64,000 bases of DNA from Streptomyces musisoli (lineage in GTDB: Bacteria; Actinomycetota; Actinomycetes; Streptomycetales; Streptomycetaceae). This document shows, one piece after another, positions 52,842-61,587 of this stretch (position 1 is the stretch's first letter; every line of letters starts with the position of its first letter). The notes under the pieces were generated by a model, which was not told the origin of the DNA, did not search any database, and saw only the letters and a program-made list of their open reading frames with translations. Position numbers and translations under genes: made by a program. The stretch covers positions 1 through 64,000 of the forward strand of contig NZ_JAERRH010000008.1 in NCBI RefSeq assembly GCF_016741855.1. Direction: 5' to 3'.

Positions 52842-53977
52842 TCGGTGATCGTGCCTCTCAGGTATCCGGCTGCGTGACGTGCGCGCTCCAGCACGTCGTC
52901 CAGGTCGTCGCCGTAGGTGTTGACGTGTCCGACCTTGCGGCCGGGCTTCACGTCCTTGCCATACATGTGGATCTTGAGCTTGGGGTCGCGGGCCATGCAG
53001 TGCAAGTACGCGGAGTACATGTCCGGGTAGTCGCCGCCCAGGACGTTGACCATCACGGTCCACTTGGCGCGCGGGCGCGGGTCGCCCAGCGGCAGGTCGA
53101 GGACCGCGCGGACGTGGTTGGCGAACTGCGAGGTGATCGCGCCGTCCTGGGTCCAGTGGCCCGAGTTGTGCGGGCGCATCGCCAGTTCGTTGACGAGGAC
53201 GCGGCCGTCGCGGGTCTGGAACAGCTCGACGGCGAGGTGTCCGACGACGCCCAGCTCCTTGGCGATGGTCAGGGCCATCCGCTCGGCGTGCAGGGCGAGG
53301 TCCTCGTCCAGGTCGGGCGCGGGGGCTATCACGGTGTCGCAGACGCCGCCCACCTGCTGCGACTCCACCACCGGGTAGGCGACGGCCTGGCCGTGCGGGG
53401 AGCGGACGACGTTGGCGGCGAGTTCGCGGACGTAGTCGACCTTCTCCTCGGCGAGGACCGGGACACCGGCCCGGAACGGGTCGGCGGCCTCCTCGACGCT
53501 CGCCACGACCCACACGCCCTTGCCGTCGTAGCCGCCGCGGACCGTCTTGAGGACGACCGGGAAGCCGTCCCCCTCGGCCGCGAACCGCGCGACGTCCTCT
53601 GGGTCGCTCACGATCCGGTGCCGGGGGCACGGGATGCCGATCGCGTCGAGTCTCGCGCGCATCACGCCCTTGTCCTGGGCGTGCACCAACGCGTCGGGTC
53701 CCGGACGCACGGGAATGCCGTCCGCCTCGAGGGCCCTGAGGTGCTCGGTGGGTACATGTTCGTGATCGAAGGTGATCACATCGCAACCGCGCGCGAACTC
53801 ACGCAGCGTGTCGAGATCGCGATAGTCGCCGATGACGACATCGCTCACGACCTGCGCCGCGGAATCCTGAGGGGTGTCACTGAGAAGCTTGAACCTGATG
53901 CCCAACGGGATGCCCGCTTCGTGCGTCATACGCGCGAGCTGCCCCCCGCCGACCATGCCGACTACCGGGAACGTCAC
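52838..53977 (-). CDS. purK: N5-carboxyaminoimidazole ribonucleotide synthase
   Basis: Uses ATP and bicarbonate to carboxylate AIR, giving N5-CAIR for PurE. This 379-residue ATP-grasp enzyme has the N-terminal VGGGQLARM (~9-17), the VLKTVRGGYDGKGVWV segment (~142-157) and the ATP-grasp NELAMRPHNSGHW (~267-279), which is the family signature. GTG 53977 is used. It leads the purK-purE-dipeptidase operon. The 180-bp spacer to GtrA should hold its promoter. Confidence 0.96.
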   Translation of the reverse strand: MTFPVVGMVGGGQLARMTHEAGIPLGIRFKLLSDTPQDSAAQVVSDVVIGDYRDLDTLREFARGCDVITFDHEHVPTEHLRALEADGIPVRPGPDALVHAQDKGVMRARLDAIGIPCPRHRIVSDPEDVARFAAEGDGFPVVLKTVRGGYDGKGVWVVASVEEAADPFRAGVPVLAEEKVDYVRELAANVVRSPHGQAVAYPVVESQQVGGVCDTVIAPAPDLDEDLALHAERMALTIAKELGVVGHLAVELFQTRDGRVLVNELAMRPHNSGHWTQDGAITSQFANHVRAVLDLPLGDPRPRAKWTVMVNVLGGDYPDMYSAYLHCMARDPKLKIHMYGKDVKPGRKVGHVNTYGDDLDDVLERARHAAGYLRGTITE

Positions 53978-54159
53978 ACCCCTAGCGTATCGGCCACACC
54001 GGGGCGTCCGGATCGCGTCCCTCTCACGATCTCTTACCCGGCACTTTCCCCCCTCTTTCCGACCTGTTTCCGGGCAGTGGCCAGGTCCACAGGCAGCGGC
54101 GCGCCCGCCCGGCTAGCATGGCGGGGTTGACGAAACCTACCGACGGGAGTTGCACAGCC

Positions 54160-54663
54160 ATGGAACCTCGTTCCTCGGGGCTGCAACGGCTCGTACGCGA
54201 GGTGGTCAAGTTCGGCGCCGTCGGCGGCGCGGGCGTCCTGGTCAATCTCGGTGTGTTCAACCTGGTCCGGCACGTCTCGGACCTGCCGGTGGTGCGCGCC
54301 AGCATCATCGCGACGGTCGTGGCGATCGTCTTCAACTACGTCGGCTTCCGGTACTGGACGTACCGGGACCGCGACAAGGGCGGGCGCACCAAGGAACTCA
54401 CGCTGTTCCTGCTGTTCAGCGCCGTGGGCCTGGTGATCGAGAACGGCGTGCTGTACCTGGCGACCTACGGTTTCGGCTGGGACAGCCCGCTCCAGAGCAA
54501 CGTCTTCAAGTTCGTCGGCATCGGCGTCGCGACCCTGTTCCGGTTCTGGTCGTACCGCACCTGGGTGTTCCGTACGCTGCCGGCCCGGGAGACCGTGGCG
54601 AGCGCGGAATCGATTCTCAAGCAGGAGTCGGGGCGGCCGGCGCCGAGCCAGCGCGTGCCGTAG
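54160..54663 (+). CDS. GtrA family membrane protein
   Basis: A 167-residue protein with four membrane segments (~20-40, 48-68, 85-105, 115-135). GtrA-like proteins are thought to help move undecaprenyl-linked sugars across the membrane for glycan modification; direct evidence exists for few. KFGAVGGAGVLVNLGVF near the start and FNYVGFRYWTYRD (~60-72) are typical. ATG 54160 is preferred, since GGGAG precedes it and a TAGCAT -10 lies at 54114-54119; ATG 54118 would then overlap the -10. It fits the window's envelope theme. Confidence 0.85.
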   Translation: MEPRSSGLQRLVREVVKFGAVGGAGVLVNLGVFNLVRHVSDLPVVRASIIATVVAIVFNYVGFRYWTYRDRDKGGRTKELTLFLLFSAVGLVIENGVLYLATYGFGWDSPLQSNVFKFVGIGVATLFRFWSYRTWVFRTLPARETVASAESILKQESGRPAPSQRVP

Positions 54664-54842
54664 GGAAGCGGACCGCCGGGTCGTTCCGCGGTCGGTCGTC
54701 TGCGGCGGCGTCGTGGCCGGTCGCGCCGTTCCCCGCGCCCCCTTCGGGGCGCTGACCCGCACCCCCTTCGCGCCGTTCCCCGCGCTCCTTCGCGCCGTTT
54801 CCAGCGCCCCTTCGGAGGGCTGCCCCGCCCCCCGGCGGGCGC
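54664..54842. repeat. Intergenic cgcgccgttccccgcg repeats
   Basis: Noncoding spacer between GtrA and the convergent kinase gene, with repeated cgcgccgttccccgcgcccc-like elements (54722, 54769, 54790). A short hairpin GCGCCCC-CTTC-GGGGCGC (54735-54752) may terminate GtrA. Such elements recur in Streptomyces intergenic DNA; a decayed relative lies near 41340-41440. Confidence 0.6.
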
Positions 54843-56114
54843 TCAGCGGACCGTCGGCCGGTCCTCGTCCGCCTTCCGGGCCGGGGGCGTGCGCGAGAGG
54901 AACAGGCCGAACACCGGGGGCTGTGCCTGGAGCAGCTCCAGGCGGCCGCCGTCGGCCTCCGCGAGGTCCCGGGCGACGGCCAGACCGATGCCCGTGGAGT
55001 TCCGTCCGCTGATCGTGCGCTCGAAGATCCGCGCGCCGAGGTCGGCCGGTACTCCCGGCCCCTCGTCGGTGACCTCGATCACGGCCTGGTTGCCGGTGAC
55101 CCGGGTGCGCAGGGCGACGGTGCCGCCGCCGTGCATGAGCGAGTTCTCGATCAGGGCGGCCAGCACCTGGGCGACCGCGCCCGGCGTGCCCACCGCCGTC
55201 AGGTGCCGCTTGCCGGAGCTGACGATGGCCCGGCCGGAGCTGCGGTAGGCGGGCCGCCACTCGGCGAGCTGCTGCTGGATGACCTCGTCCAGCTCGAAGG
55301 AGACCGCGGAGCCGGTGCGCGGGTCGCGCGAGTTGGTCAGCAGCCGCTCCACCACGTCGGTCAGCCGCTCCACCTGCGTCAGCGCGATGGTGGCCTCCTC
55401 CTTCACCGTGTCCGGGTCGTCGGTGAGGGTGATCTCCTCCAGCCGCATGGACAGCGCGGTGAGCGGTGTGCGGAGCTGGTGGGAGGCGTCGGCCGCGAGG
55501 CGCCGCTCGGCGGTCAGCATGCGGCCGATCCGCTCGGCGGAGGAGTCCAGCACATCGGCGACCCGGTCCAGCTCGGGGACGCCGTACCGCTTGTGCCGCG
55601 GGCGGGGGTCGCCGGAGCCGAGGCGCTCGGCGGTCTCGGCCAGGTCGGTCAGCGGGGAGGCGAGCCGGTTGGCCTGCCGTACGGCGAGCAGCACCGCCGC
55701 CACCACGGCGAGCAGCGCGACCAGCCCGATGATCAGCAGGGTCCGGCCGACCTCGCGGGTCACGGCGGAGCGGGGCTCCTGCACGGTGACCGTCTCGCCC
55801 TCCTCGCCGTGCTGCGTGGAGTGGATGGTGTCGCCCTCGGGCTTGCTGCCGATCTCGATGGGCGCCCTGCCGGGCATGCTGATGACCGCGTACTGGTCCT
55901 TGCTGACGGGATTGCGGAGCACGTCCGCGTTCACGTTCTCCGCGGCGAGGATCCGGCTGTCCACGATGCTGGCCAGCCGGACCGCCTCGGACTCCACCCG
56001 CTCCTGGGCGCTGTTGCTGATCGTCCGTGTCTCGACGATCACCAGGGAGATCCCGAAGACGGCGATCACCACGAGGACGACGGCGAGGGTGGACTGGATG
56101 AGACGTCGGCGCAT
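54843..56114 (-). CDS. Sensor histidine kinase (HAMP, HisKA, HATPase)
   Basis: A 423-residue membrane kinase. The first membrane segment (~7-28) is followed by a ~100-residue extracytoplasmic sensor, the second segment (~122-145), a HAMP linker (~146-200), HisKA with phospho-acceptor His212 in ASHQLRTPL, and the ATPase domain (~300-410; ENSLMHGGG and DEGPGVP). It is transcribed with its response regulator, 35 bp downstream of it. The stimulus cannot be told from the short sensor loop. The order regulator-kinase is normal for the OmpR/EnvZ class. Confidence 0.93.
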   Translation of the reverse strand: MRRRLIQSTLAVVLVVIAVFGISLVIVETRTISNSAQERVESEAVRLASIVDSRILAAENVNADVLRNPVSKDQYAVISMPGRAPIEIGSKPEGDTIHSTQHGEEGETVTVQEPRSAVTREVGRTLLIIGLVALLAVVAAVLLAVRQANRLASPLTDLAETAERLGSGDPRPRHKRYGVPELDRVADVLDSSAERIGRMLTAERRLAADASHQLRTPLTALSMRLEEITLTDDPDTVKEEATIALTQVERLTDVVERLLTNSRDPRTGSAVSFELDEVIQQQLAEWRPAYRSSGRAIVSSGKRHLTAVGTPGAVAQVLAALIENSLMHGGGTVALRTRVTGNQAVIEVTDEGPGVPADLGARIFERTISGRNSTGIGLAVARDLAEADGGRLELLQAQPPVFGLFLSRTPPARKADEDRPTVR

Positions 56115-56149
56115 GCTCCGTTACCCGTGGTGATCGCTGAGGACCGGGC

Positions 56150-56827
56150 TCAGCTCTTCTCGAATCGGAAGCCGACCCCGCGCACCGTGGCGATGTACCG
56201 CGGGTTCGCCGCGTCGTCGCCGAGCTTCTTCCGCAGCCAGGAGATGTGCATGTCGAGGGTCTTGGTCGACGACCACCACGTGGTGTCCCAGACCTCACGC
56301 ATCAGCTGGTCCCGGGTGACCACGCGGCCGGCGTCCCGCACCAGCACCCGGAGCAGGTCGAACTCCTTGGCGGTCAGCTGGAGTTCCTCGTCGCCCATCC
56401 AGGCCCGGTGGGACTCGACGTCGATCCGCACGCCGTGCGTGGCCGGCGGCTGCTGCGGCTCGGCGGCGCCGCGCCGCAGCAGCGCCCGTACCCGGGCGAG
56501 CAGTTCGGCGAGCCGGAAGGGCTTGGTGACGTAGTCGTCGGCGCCCGCGTCCAGACCGACGACGGTGTCCACCTCGTCGGCCCGCGCGGTCAGGATGAGG
56601 ATCGGCACGGTGTGGCCGTCGGCGCGCAGCCGGCGGGCGACCTCCAGGCCGTCCATTCCGGGCAGGCCCAGGTCCAGCACGACCAGATCGACACCGCCCT
56701 GCATTCCGGCGTCGAGCGCGGCGGGGCCGTCCTCGCGCACCTCGACCTCGTAACCTTCGCGGCGCAGGGCGCGGGCCAGCGGCTCCGAGATGGACGCGTC
56801 GTCCTCGGCGAGCAGTACACGGGTCAT
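56150..56827 (-). CDS. OmpR/PhoB family response regulator
   Basis: A 225-residue regulator with a receiver domain (~2-115; acidic EDD at 8-10, phosphorylated Asp52, and Lys in TKPF) and a winged-helix DNA-binding domain (~128-222). The phrase VWDTTWWSSTKTLDMHISWLRKKL is the recognition-helix region. It pairs with the kinase just downstream (35-bp gap). Possible targets include the peptide transporter next door, but nothing in the sequence proves it. Confidence 0.95.
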   Translation of the reverse strand: MTRVLLAEDDASISEPLARALRREGYEVEVREDGPAALDAGMQGGVDLVVLDLGLPGMDGLEVARRLRADGHTVPILILTARADEVDTVVGLDAGADDYVTKPFRLAELLARVRALLRRGAAEPQQPPATHGVRIDVESHRAWMGDEELQLTAKEFDLLRVLVRDAGRVVTRDQLMREVWDTTWWSSTKTLDMHISWLRKKLGDDAANPRYIATVRGVGFRFEKS

Positions 56828-57321
56828 GAGGTGATGGTAGACCGCCCGCGTGCGGTGCCGAGGTGTGATCGGTTCCGCGGATTCTTACCTTCGCGTCTCG
56901 CTGGTACGAACCATTGACCTGGGGATGCGATCGTAGAAGGGACCTTCGAACCCGGGCGTGCGGTTCCCGCGACACCTGTGATCCCGGTCTCAAGTCCTTC
57001 CATATCCGGCAGTGTCCTGCCGTATGGTGACCTGAACGCCTGTAGTACACACCGGGGACCTTTGGCGGGCATTGGACGCTGAAGGTCTCTTTTGCGTGCG
57101 GGCTGATCAAGATCAGCCTTGAAAGGAATGACCTCTGGCCGGGCTCCGGACGCGACGACGCGTCGTGGGGCGTGGATCCCGGTGGTCGCCGTCCGCCACT
57201 CCGTGATCCGGAGCGGACTCCCCCTGGGCGTGGGGGTGGACGTCCGACCTGCCGGTGCCGGCCGCACCCCCACCGGGCGCGCAACGCTCCAGCCGCGCGT
57301 CCCGACGAGCAAGGAACGACC
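56828..57321 (+). promoter_or_regulatory. Divergent spacer and long leader of the POT transporter gene
   Basis: A 494-bp gene-free region with the most AT-balanced stretch at 56880-57130. It contains a perfect short hairpin GGCTGATC-AA-GATCAGCC (57101-57118), directly before an AAAGGA-ATG that opens a frame (57128-57337) overlapping the transporter start. A leader peptide or RNA switch is possible but not shown; the frame's product resembles no family. Confidence 0.4.
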
Positions 57322-58827
57322 ATGGCGTCCAGCCTGACGAAGGACTCGGTCCGCCCGGGCACCCCCGGTTCCGAGAAGACCTTCTTCGGCCACCCCCGCG
57401 GACTGGCCACCCTCTTCATGACCGAGATGTGGGAGCGTTTCTCCTACTACGGCATGAGGGCTCTGCTCCCGCTGTACCTGGTGGCCCCGGGTGGCCTGCA
57501 CCTGAGCGCGGGCACGGCCAGCGCGATCTACGCGGTGTACCTGTCTCTCGTGTACCTGCTCGCGCTGCCCGGCGGCTGGTTCGCCGACCGTGTACTCGGC
57601 CCCCGCAAGACGGTCGCCGTCTCGGGCATGATCATCATGCTGGGCCACCTGTGCCTGGCGCTGCCCGCCGCCGCGAGCTTCTACGTCGGCCTGGTTCTCG
57701 TCGCCATCGGTTCGGGTCTGCTGAAGGCCAACATCTCCACGATGGTCGGCCACCTCTACGACGGCCCGGAGGACCCGCGCCGCGACGGTGGCTTCACGCT
57801 CTTCTACATCGGCATCAACCTCGGTGCCTTCGTCGCCCCGCTGGTGATCGGCACCGTCGGTGAGAACGTCAACTGGCACCTGGGCTTCGCGCTGGCCGCG
57901 CTGGGCATGGCGCTGGGTCTGGTCCAGTACCTGCTGGGCGGCCGCCACCTGAACCCGAAGAGCAGCGAGGTCCCGACCCCGCTGTCGGCCGAGGAGAAGT
58001 CCGCCACGCTGCGCAAGGGCCTGATCTGGCTGGCCGTCGCCGTGGTCTTCTACGGCATCGTCGGTGGCACCGGTCACTTCACCCTGAACTGGGCGCTGAT
58101 CCCGCTCACCCTCATCGGTCTGATCGTGCCGATCCTGGTCATCGCCCGCATCCGCCGGGACAAGGACCTGGACACCGCCGAGCGTTCGAAGGTGTCGGCG
58201 TACATCTGGTTCTTCGTCGCCGCCGCCGTCTTCTGGATGATCTACGACCAGGGTGGTTCGACCCTGTCGCTGTTCGCCGAGAAGAGCGCCAAGAACTCGG
58301 TCTTCGGCTGGGAGTTCCCGGTCTCCTGGTACCAGTCGGTCAACCCGGTCATGATCATGGCCCTGGCGCCGGTCTTCGCCTGGCTGTGGCTGTGGCTGAA
58401 CCGGCGCGGCAAGGAGCCGAGCACGATCGTGAAGTTCTCCTCCGGCCTGGTGCTGGTCGGCGCGTCCTTCTTCGTCTTCCTCGCCCCGCTGTCGATCGCC
58501 GAGGGCGGTCACAAGGCCGCGGCGATGTGGCTGGTCGCGATCTACTTCGTGCAGACCGTCGGTGAGCTGACGCTGTCCCCGGTGGGTCTGTCCGTGACCA
58601 CGAAGATGGCGCCGAAGAAGTACGCCTCCCAGATGATGGGCGTCTGGTTCCTCGCGGTGACCGCGGGCGACTCCGTCACCGCCCTGCTGTCGAACCCGGC
58701 CGTCGGGGGCGTCAACCTCGACAAGATGGGCTTCGTCGCCCTGGAGGCCGGGCTCGCCGTGGTCGCCGGTGTCGCGGTGTGGATGTACCGCAACAAGGTC
58801 AAGCAGATGATGGGCAACGTCAACTAG
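57322..58827 (+). CDS. Proton-dependent oligopeptide transporter (POT/PTR family)
   Basis: Imports di- and tripeptides with protons. It has 501 residues and about 14 membrane segments, as in bacterial POT proteins. Signatures are EMWERFSYYGMRALL near the start (the ExxERFxYY proton-coupling motif, ~35-45), and FYIGINLGAFVAPL (~160-173). The ATG follows AAGGAA. Codons are unusually biased to C-ending, with few rare codons, suggesting high expression. A strong terminator follows. It is divergent from the two-component genes, a likely regulator by position only. Confidence 0.94.
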   Translation: MASSLTKDSVRPGTPGSEKTFFGHPRGLATLFMTEMWERFSYYGMRALLPLYLVAPGGLHLSAGTASAIYAVYLSLVYLLALPGGWFADRVLGPRKTVAVSGMIIMLGHLCLALPAAASFYVGLVLVAIGSGLLKANISTMVGHLYDGPEDPRRDGGFTLFYIGINLGAFVAPLVIGTVGENVNWHLGFALAALGMALGLVQYLLGGRHLNPKSSEVPTPLSAEEKSATLRKGLIWLAVAVVFYGIVGGTGHFTLNWALIPLTLIGLIVPILVIARIRRDKDLDTAERSKVSAYIWFFVAAAVFWMIYDQGGSTLSLFAEKSAKNSVFGWEFPVSWYQSVNPVMIMALAPVFAWLWLWLNRRGKEPSTIVKFSSGLVLVGASFFVFLAPLSIAEGGHKAAAMWLVAIYFVQTVGELTLSPVGLSVTTKMAPKKYASQMMGVWFLAVTAGDSVTALLSNPAVGGVNLDKMGFVALEAGLAVVAGVAVWMYRNKVKQMMGNVN

Positions 58828-58847
58828 TCGACGGGACCCGGTCGGTA

Positions 58848-58882
58848 GAGGGCCTCCGCACCCCTGGGGTGCGGTGGCCCTC
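58848..58882 (+). terminator. Hairpin terminator after the POT gene
   Basis: A 17-bp stem with one mismatch (GAGGGCCTCCGCACCCC, 58848-58864, against 58866-58882) around a single T, 20 bp beyond the stop. Confidence 0.9.
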
Positions 58883-58890
58883 CGCGTTGT

Positions 58891-58990
58891 CCGGCACGGT
58901 CCTCGCCGGGTCCGGCACGGTCCTCCCCGGAGCCGGCACGGTCCTCACCCGGATCCGGCACGGTCCTCGCCCGGGTCCGGCACCGCCGGC
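58891..58990. repeat. 21-22-bp tandem repeat
   Basis: Five copies of an element beginning ccggcacggtcctc at 58891, 58912, 58933, 58955 and 58978, the last truncated. It fills the spacer between the POT terminator and the next array. Confidence 0.85.
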
Positions 58991-59010
58991 CGGTGGTGTC
59001 GGGGCCGCTC

Positions 59011-59129
59011 GGCGTCGCGGCGGGAGAGGAGTCACCGGCGTATTCGGAGTCACGGCGGGACAGGAGTCACCGGCTTATTCGGCGTCGCGGCGGGACATGA
59101 CTCACCGGCGTGTTCGGCGTCCCGGCAGG
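59011..59129. repeat. 35-bp tandem repeat covering the LAETG gene 3' end
   Basis: Units start at 59011, 59046, 59081 and 59116 (the last partial), each like ggcgtcgcggcgggacagga followed by gtcaccggcg tattc. The gene's stop (59102-59104) lies in the third unit and its terminal codons in the fourth, so the array copies the gene end outward. Confidence 0.9.
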
Positions 59130-60430
59130 AACGTGAACACCGCGCCGCCCAGCAGGATGGCGGTGCCCGCCACCAGGCCCAGGGCCTTGAGCGCGCCGTG
59201 GTCGGACGCGCCGGTCTCGGCCAGGCCGCCGTCGTCGCCGGTCGCGGCCGCGCCCGCGGAGCCGCCCGACGCCGAGGAGCCGCCCGACGTCGAGGAGCCG
59301 CCCGACGTCGACGTACCGCCGGCCGCCCCGCCGGGCTGCCCGGTGGTGTCCAGGGTCAGCGAGACCTCGGTCTTCTTCGGCGTGCAGGTCGTGGTCGTCC
59401 CGAGCGCCTTGACCGTCAGCACGCCCGGCGACAACGTCGAGGAGCCGCTCGCCCCGGGCTTGTAGGTGCCGGTGAGGTCGGGGATCTCGATCGGGTCGCC
59501 GGCCTTGACGGGGCTCGCGTTGGTCGGCCCCTCCACATGCACGGTGCCCTTGTCGGCGCCGCCCAGCACCACCTCCATGGACGGCTTCACGGAGTCCTTC
59601 GGGATCTCGGCGGGGCTGTCCATGACCGACTTCTTGAACTGCACGGTGAGGGCGTAGCTCCCGCCGCTCTTCCTCGCGTTGATCTGCACCGGCGAGGTGG
59701 CGCTCTTGTCGCCGATCGGGGTCTTGCAGGCGTACGGGACCTGCACCTCCTTGCCGGTGAAGTCGGTCTGCCCGGTGCCGCCGGTCGCCGTCGGCGTGGC
59801 GGTGGCGGTGGCCGTGTGCGTGGGGGTGGCCGGCCCGGTGGGTGTCGCGGAGTGGGTGGGCGTCGCGCTGGACGTGCCGCCGCCGCCCGCCGTCACCTGG
59901 ATCGTCGCCGCCTTCTGCACGGTCTCCTTGGGTGTGCACTTGGTGTCGGTCGACATCGCGTTCACGGTGTACGCGTCCGGGGTCAGTGTCACCTCGCCCG
60001 CGGCGGTCAGCTTCAGGGTGCCCTTCATGTCGGAGAGCACCATGGCGCCGCCCTTGGGGATCGCGGGGTTCTCCCTGGGGCCCCGCAGCGCGACGTCGGC
60101 GGTCTGCGCACCGGCGGCCTTCAGCACGCCGGACGGCTGGACGGAGTTCGCGGGCAGGTCGATGATGTCCGGGTTCTTGGACGCGGCCTGGACGAACTTC
60201 CACCCGATGTCCACCGTGTCGCCCACCTTCGCCGTGGCCGGCGCGGTGATCTCGACCTTCGTGGTGCCGTCGACGGGGTCGATGCCCGCGGGCGGCACGC
60301 AGTGGGTGGCGTACGACACCTCGGCCGCCTGGGCGGGGGCCACCGCCGGGCCCAGCAGGACGCACCCCGCACAGAGCACCAGCAGGGCGCCCGTGCTCCC
60401 GGCCGTTGTGCCTCTCCTTCGCATGCTCAC
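59102..60430 (-). CDS. Sortase-anchored surface protein (LAETG) with two two-Cys domains
   Basis: A 442-residue exported protein. A signal peptide (~3-35) is followed by two related ~130-residue beta-rich domains (~36-178 and ~215-345), each with one Cys near its start and one in a terminal KCTP or TCTP motif, probably a disulfide. A Thr/Pro linker (TPTHSATPTGPATPTHT) separates them. The C-terminal Ser/Gly repeats, LAETG sorting signal (403-407), hydrophobic segment and basic tail are typical of class E sortase substrates. GTG 60430 overlaps the upstream stop (GTGA), coupling it to the membrane Ig-like gene. Confidence 0.85.
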   Translation of the reverse strand: MSMRRRGTTAGSTGALLVLCAGCVLLGPAVAPAQAAEVSYATHCVPPAGIDPVDGTTKVEITAPATAKVGDTVDIGWKFVQAASKNPDIIDLPANSVQPSGVLKAAGAQTADVALRGPRENPAIPKGGAMVLSDMKGTLKLTAAGEVTLTPDAYTVNAMSTDTKCTPKETVQKAATIQVTAGGGGTSSATPTHSATPTGPATPTHTATATATPTATGGTGQTDFTGKEVQVPYACKTPIGDKSATSPVQINARKSGGSYALTVQFKKSVMDSPAEIPKDSVKPSMEVVLGGADKGTVHVEGPTNASPVKAGDPIEIPDLTGTYKPGASGSSTLSPGVLTVKALGTTTTCTPKKTEVSLTLDTTGQPGGAAGGTSTSGGSSTSGGSSASGGSAGAAATGDDGGLAETGASDHGALKALGLVAGTAILLGGAVFTFLPGRRTRR

Positions 60431-61587
60431 GTGGGTCCCTTCGTGGTGGGAGTCGTAGGACTCGTCGGGCTGTCGTCGTGCGGTGCGGAGGACCGGCCGG
60501 CCGGGCCGTCCGGAGCGGAGTCCGGGGTGAACCACGGCAGGGTCGGAGTCGGGTCGGCCGGGCCGGCCGGCGGGGTCGGGGGCCCGGAGGTGCGGGAGCG
60601 CGGCAGGGGCAGGAGCGCGGCGGCCCGGGGCAGGCGCGACAGGGCGGCGGGCCGGGGCGGGCGCGACGGGGCGGCGGGCCGGGGCAGGCGTCGCCGGTGG
60701 CCGGCGCGGCCCGGACGGCGTGGCCGGACCCGGTTCACCACGCCCATGCCGATACGGAACAGCGCGGCCGGGACGACCAGGCAGAGCAGGATCCAGAACA
60801 GCGTCACACCCCATGGCCGGCCCACGCCCCACGGCTGCTCGGCGAGTACCCGGCCGGCGTACTTCAGCGTCACGGTGTAGTCGCCGTGCGCCCCGGCCGA
60901 CAGCTCGACCGGCAGCCTGATCTGCGCCTTCTTGCCGGGCGCCAGGGTGCCGTGCCACTGCCGCTCGTCCCACTCGGGGGCGAAGACGCCGTGCGCGGTG
61001 CCGACCTGGAACACCGGGTTCTCGATCGCGCCGGTGCCGGTGTTGCCGACGGTGAAGACCAGGGTGCGGTCCGGCGGTGCCCCGAACCAGGTCAGCAGGC
61101 CGCCCGATCCGGTCAGTCGGGTGTCGGAGAGCACGGCCAGCCGGCCGGCGGAGCGTTCGGCGGGCAGCGGGGCCACGGGGTGTCCGGCGACCTCCAGAAC
61201 GGTGTCCGCCTCGGCCCTGGCGCCGGTGACGGTGGCCACGTGGACCACGCAGGGGCAGGGCACGGGCGGTTCGGTGACCGGCAGTCGCCGGCTGAAGCGG
61301 CCGTCGCCGTCGGTGGTGACCGCCCGGCCGTCGCCGTTGGCGCATGAGTTGGTGCCGCCGATGACGCCCCGGTCCGGGGTGGCCCGCCCGCACACCAGCA
61401 TCATCAGCAGCGTGCGGGGCCGCCAGCCGGTGCCGTTTACGGTGACCGAGCCGCCGGTGCCGGCCTGGGTCGCCGACAGTCTCACGGCGGGTCCGTCCGC
61501 CGCACCGGCCGGGCCGGCCGGTGCTGCCAGGGTCAGGGCCAGGGCCAGCAGCAGCGCGGCGACCGCCGGCAGCGCGATCCGCCTCAC
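60427..61587 (-). CDS. Exported membrane protein with Ig-like (neocarzinostatin-type) domains
   Basis: A 386-residue protein. A signal peptide (~3-30) precedes a beta-sandwich region (~32-130; SATQAGTGGSVTVNGTGWRP at the start is neocarzinostatin-like, with Cys in MLVCGR and NSCANGD), a second beta domain (~150-255), and a membrane segment (~268-288). The cytoplasmic C-terminal ~95 residues are Arg/Pro/Ala-rich. Its GTG start overlaps the stop of the DUF916-like gene and its stop overlaps the next start, so the three are translationally coupled. It is likely to hold or assemble the surface proteins. Confidence 0.8.
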   Translation of the reverse strand: MRRIALPAVAALLLALALTLAAPAGPAGAADGPAVRLSATQAGTGGSVTVNGTGWRPRTLLMMLVCGRATPDRGVIGGTNSCANGDGRAVTTDGDGRFSRRLPVTEPPVPCPCVVHVATVTGARAEADTVLEVAGHPVAPLPAERSAGRLAVLSDTRLTGSGGLLTWFGAPPDRTLVFTVGNTGTGAIENPVFQVGTAHGVFAPEWDERQWHGTLAPGKKAQIRLPVELSAGAHGDYTVTLKYAGRVLAEQPWGVGRPWGVTLFWILLCLVVPAALFRIGMGVVNRVRPRRPGRAGHRRRLPRPAAPSRPPRPAALSRLPRAAALLPLPRSRTSGPPTPPAGPADPTPTLPWFTPDSAPDGPAGRSSAPHDDSPTSPTTPTTKGPT

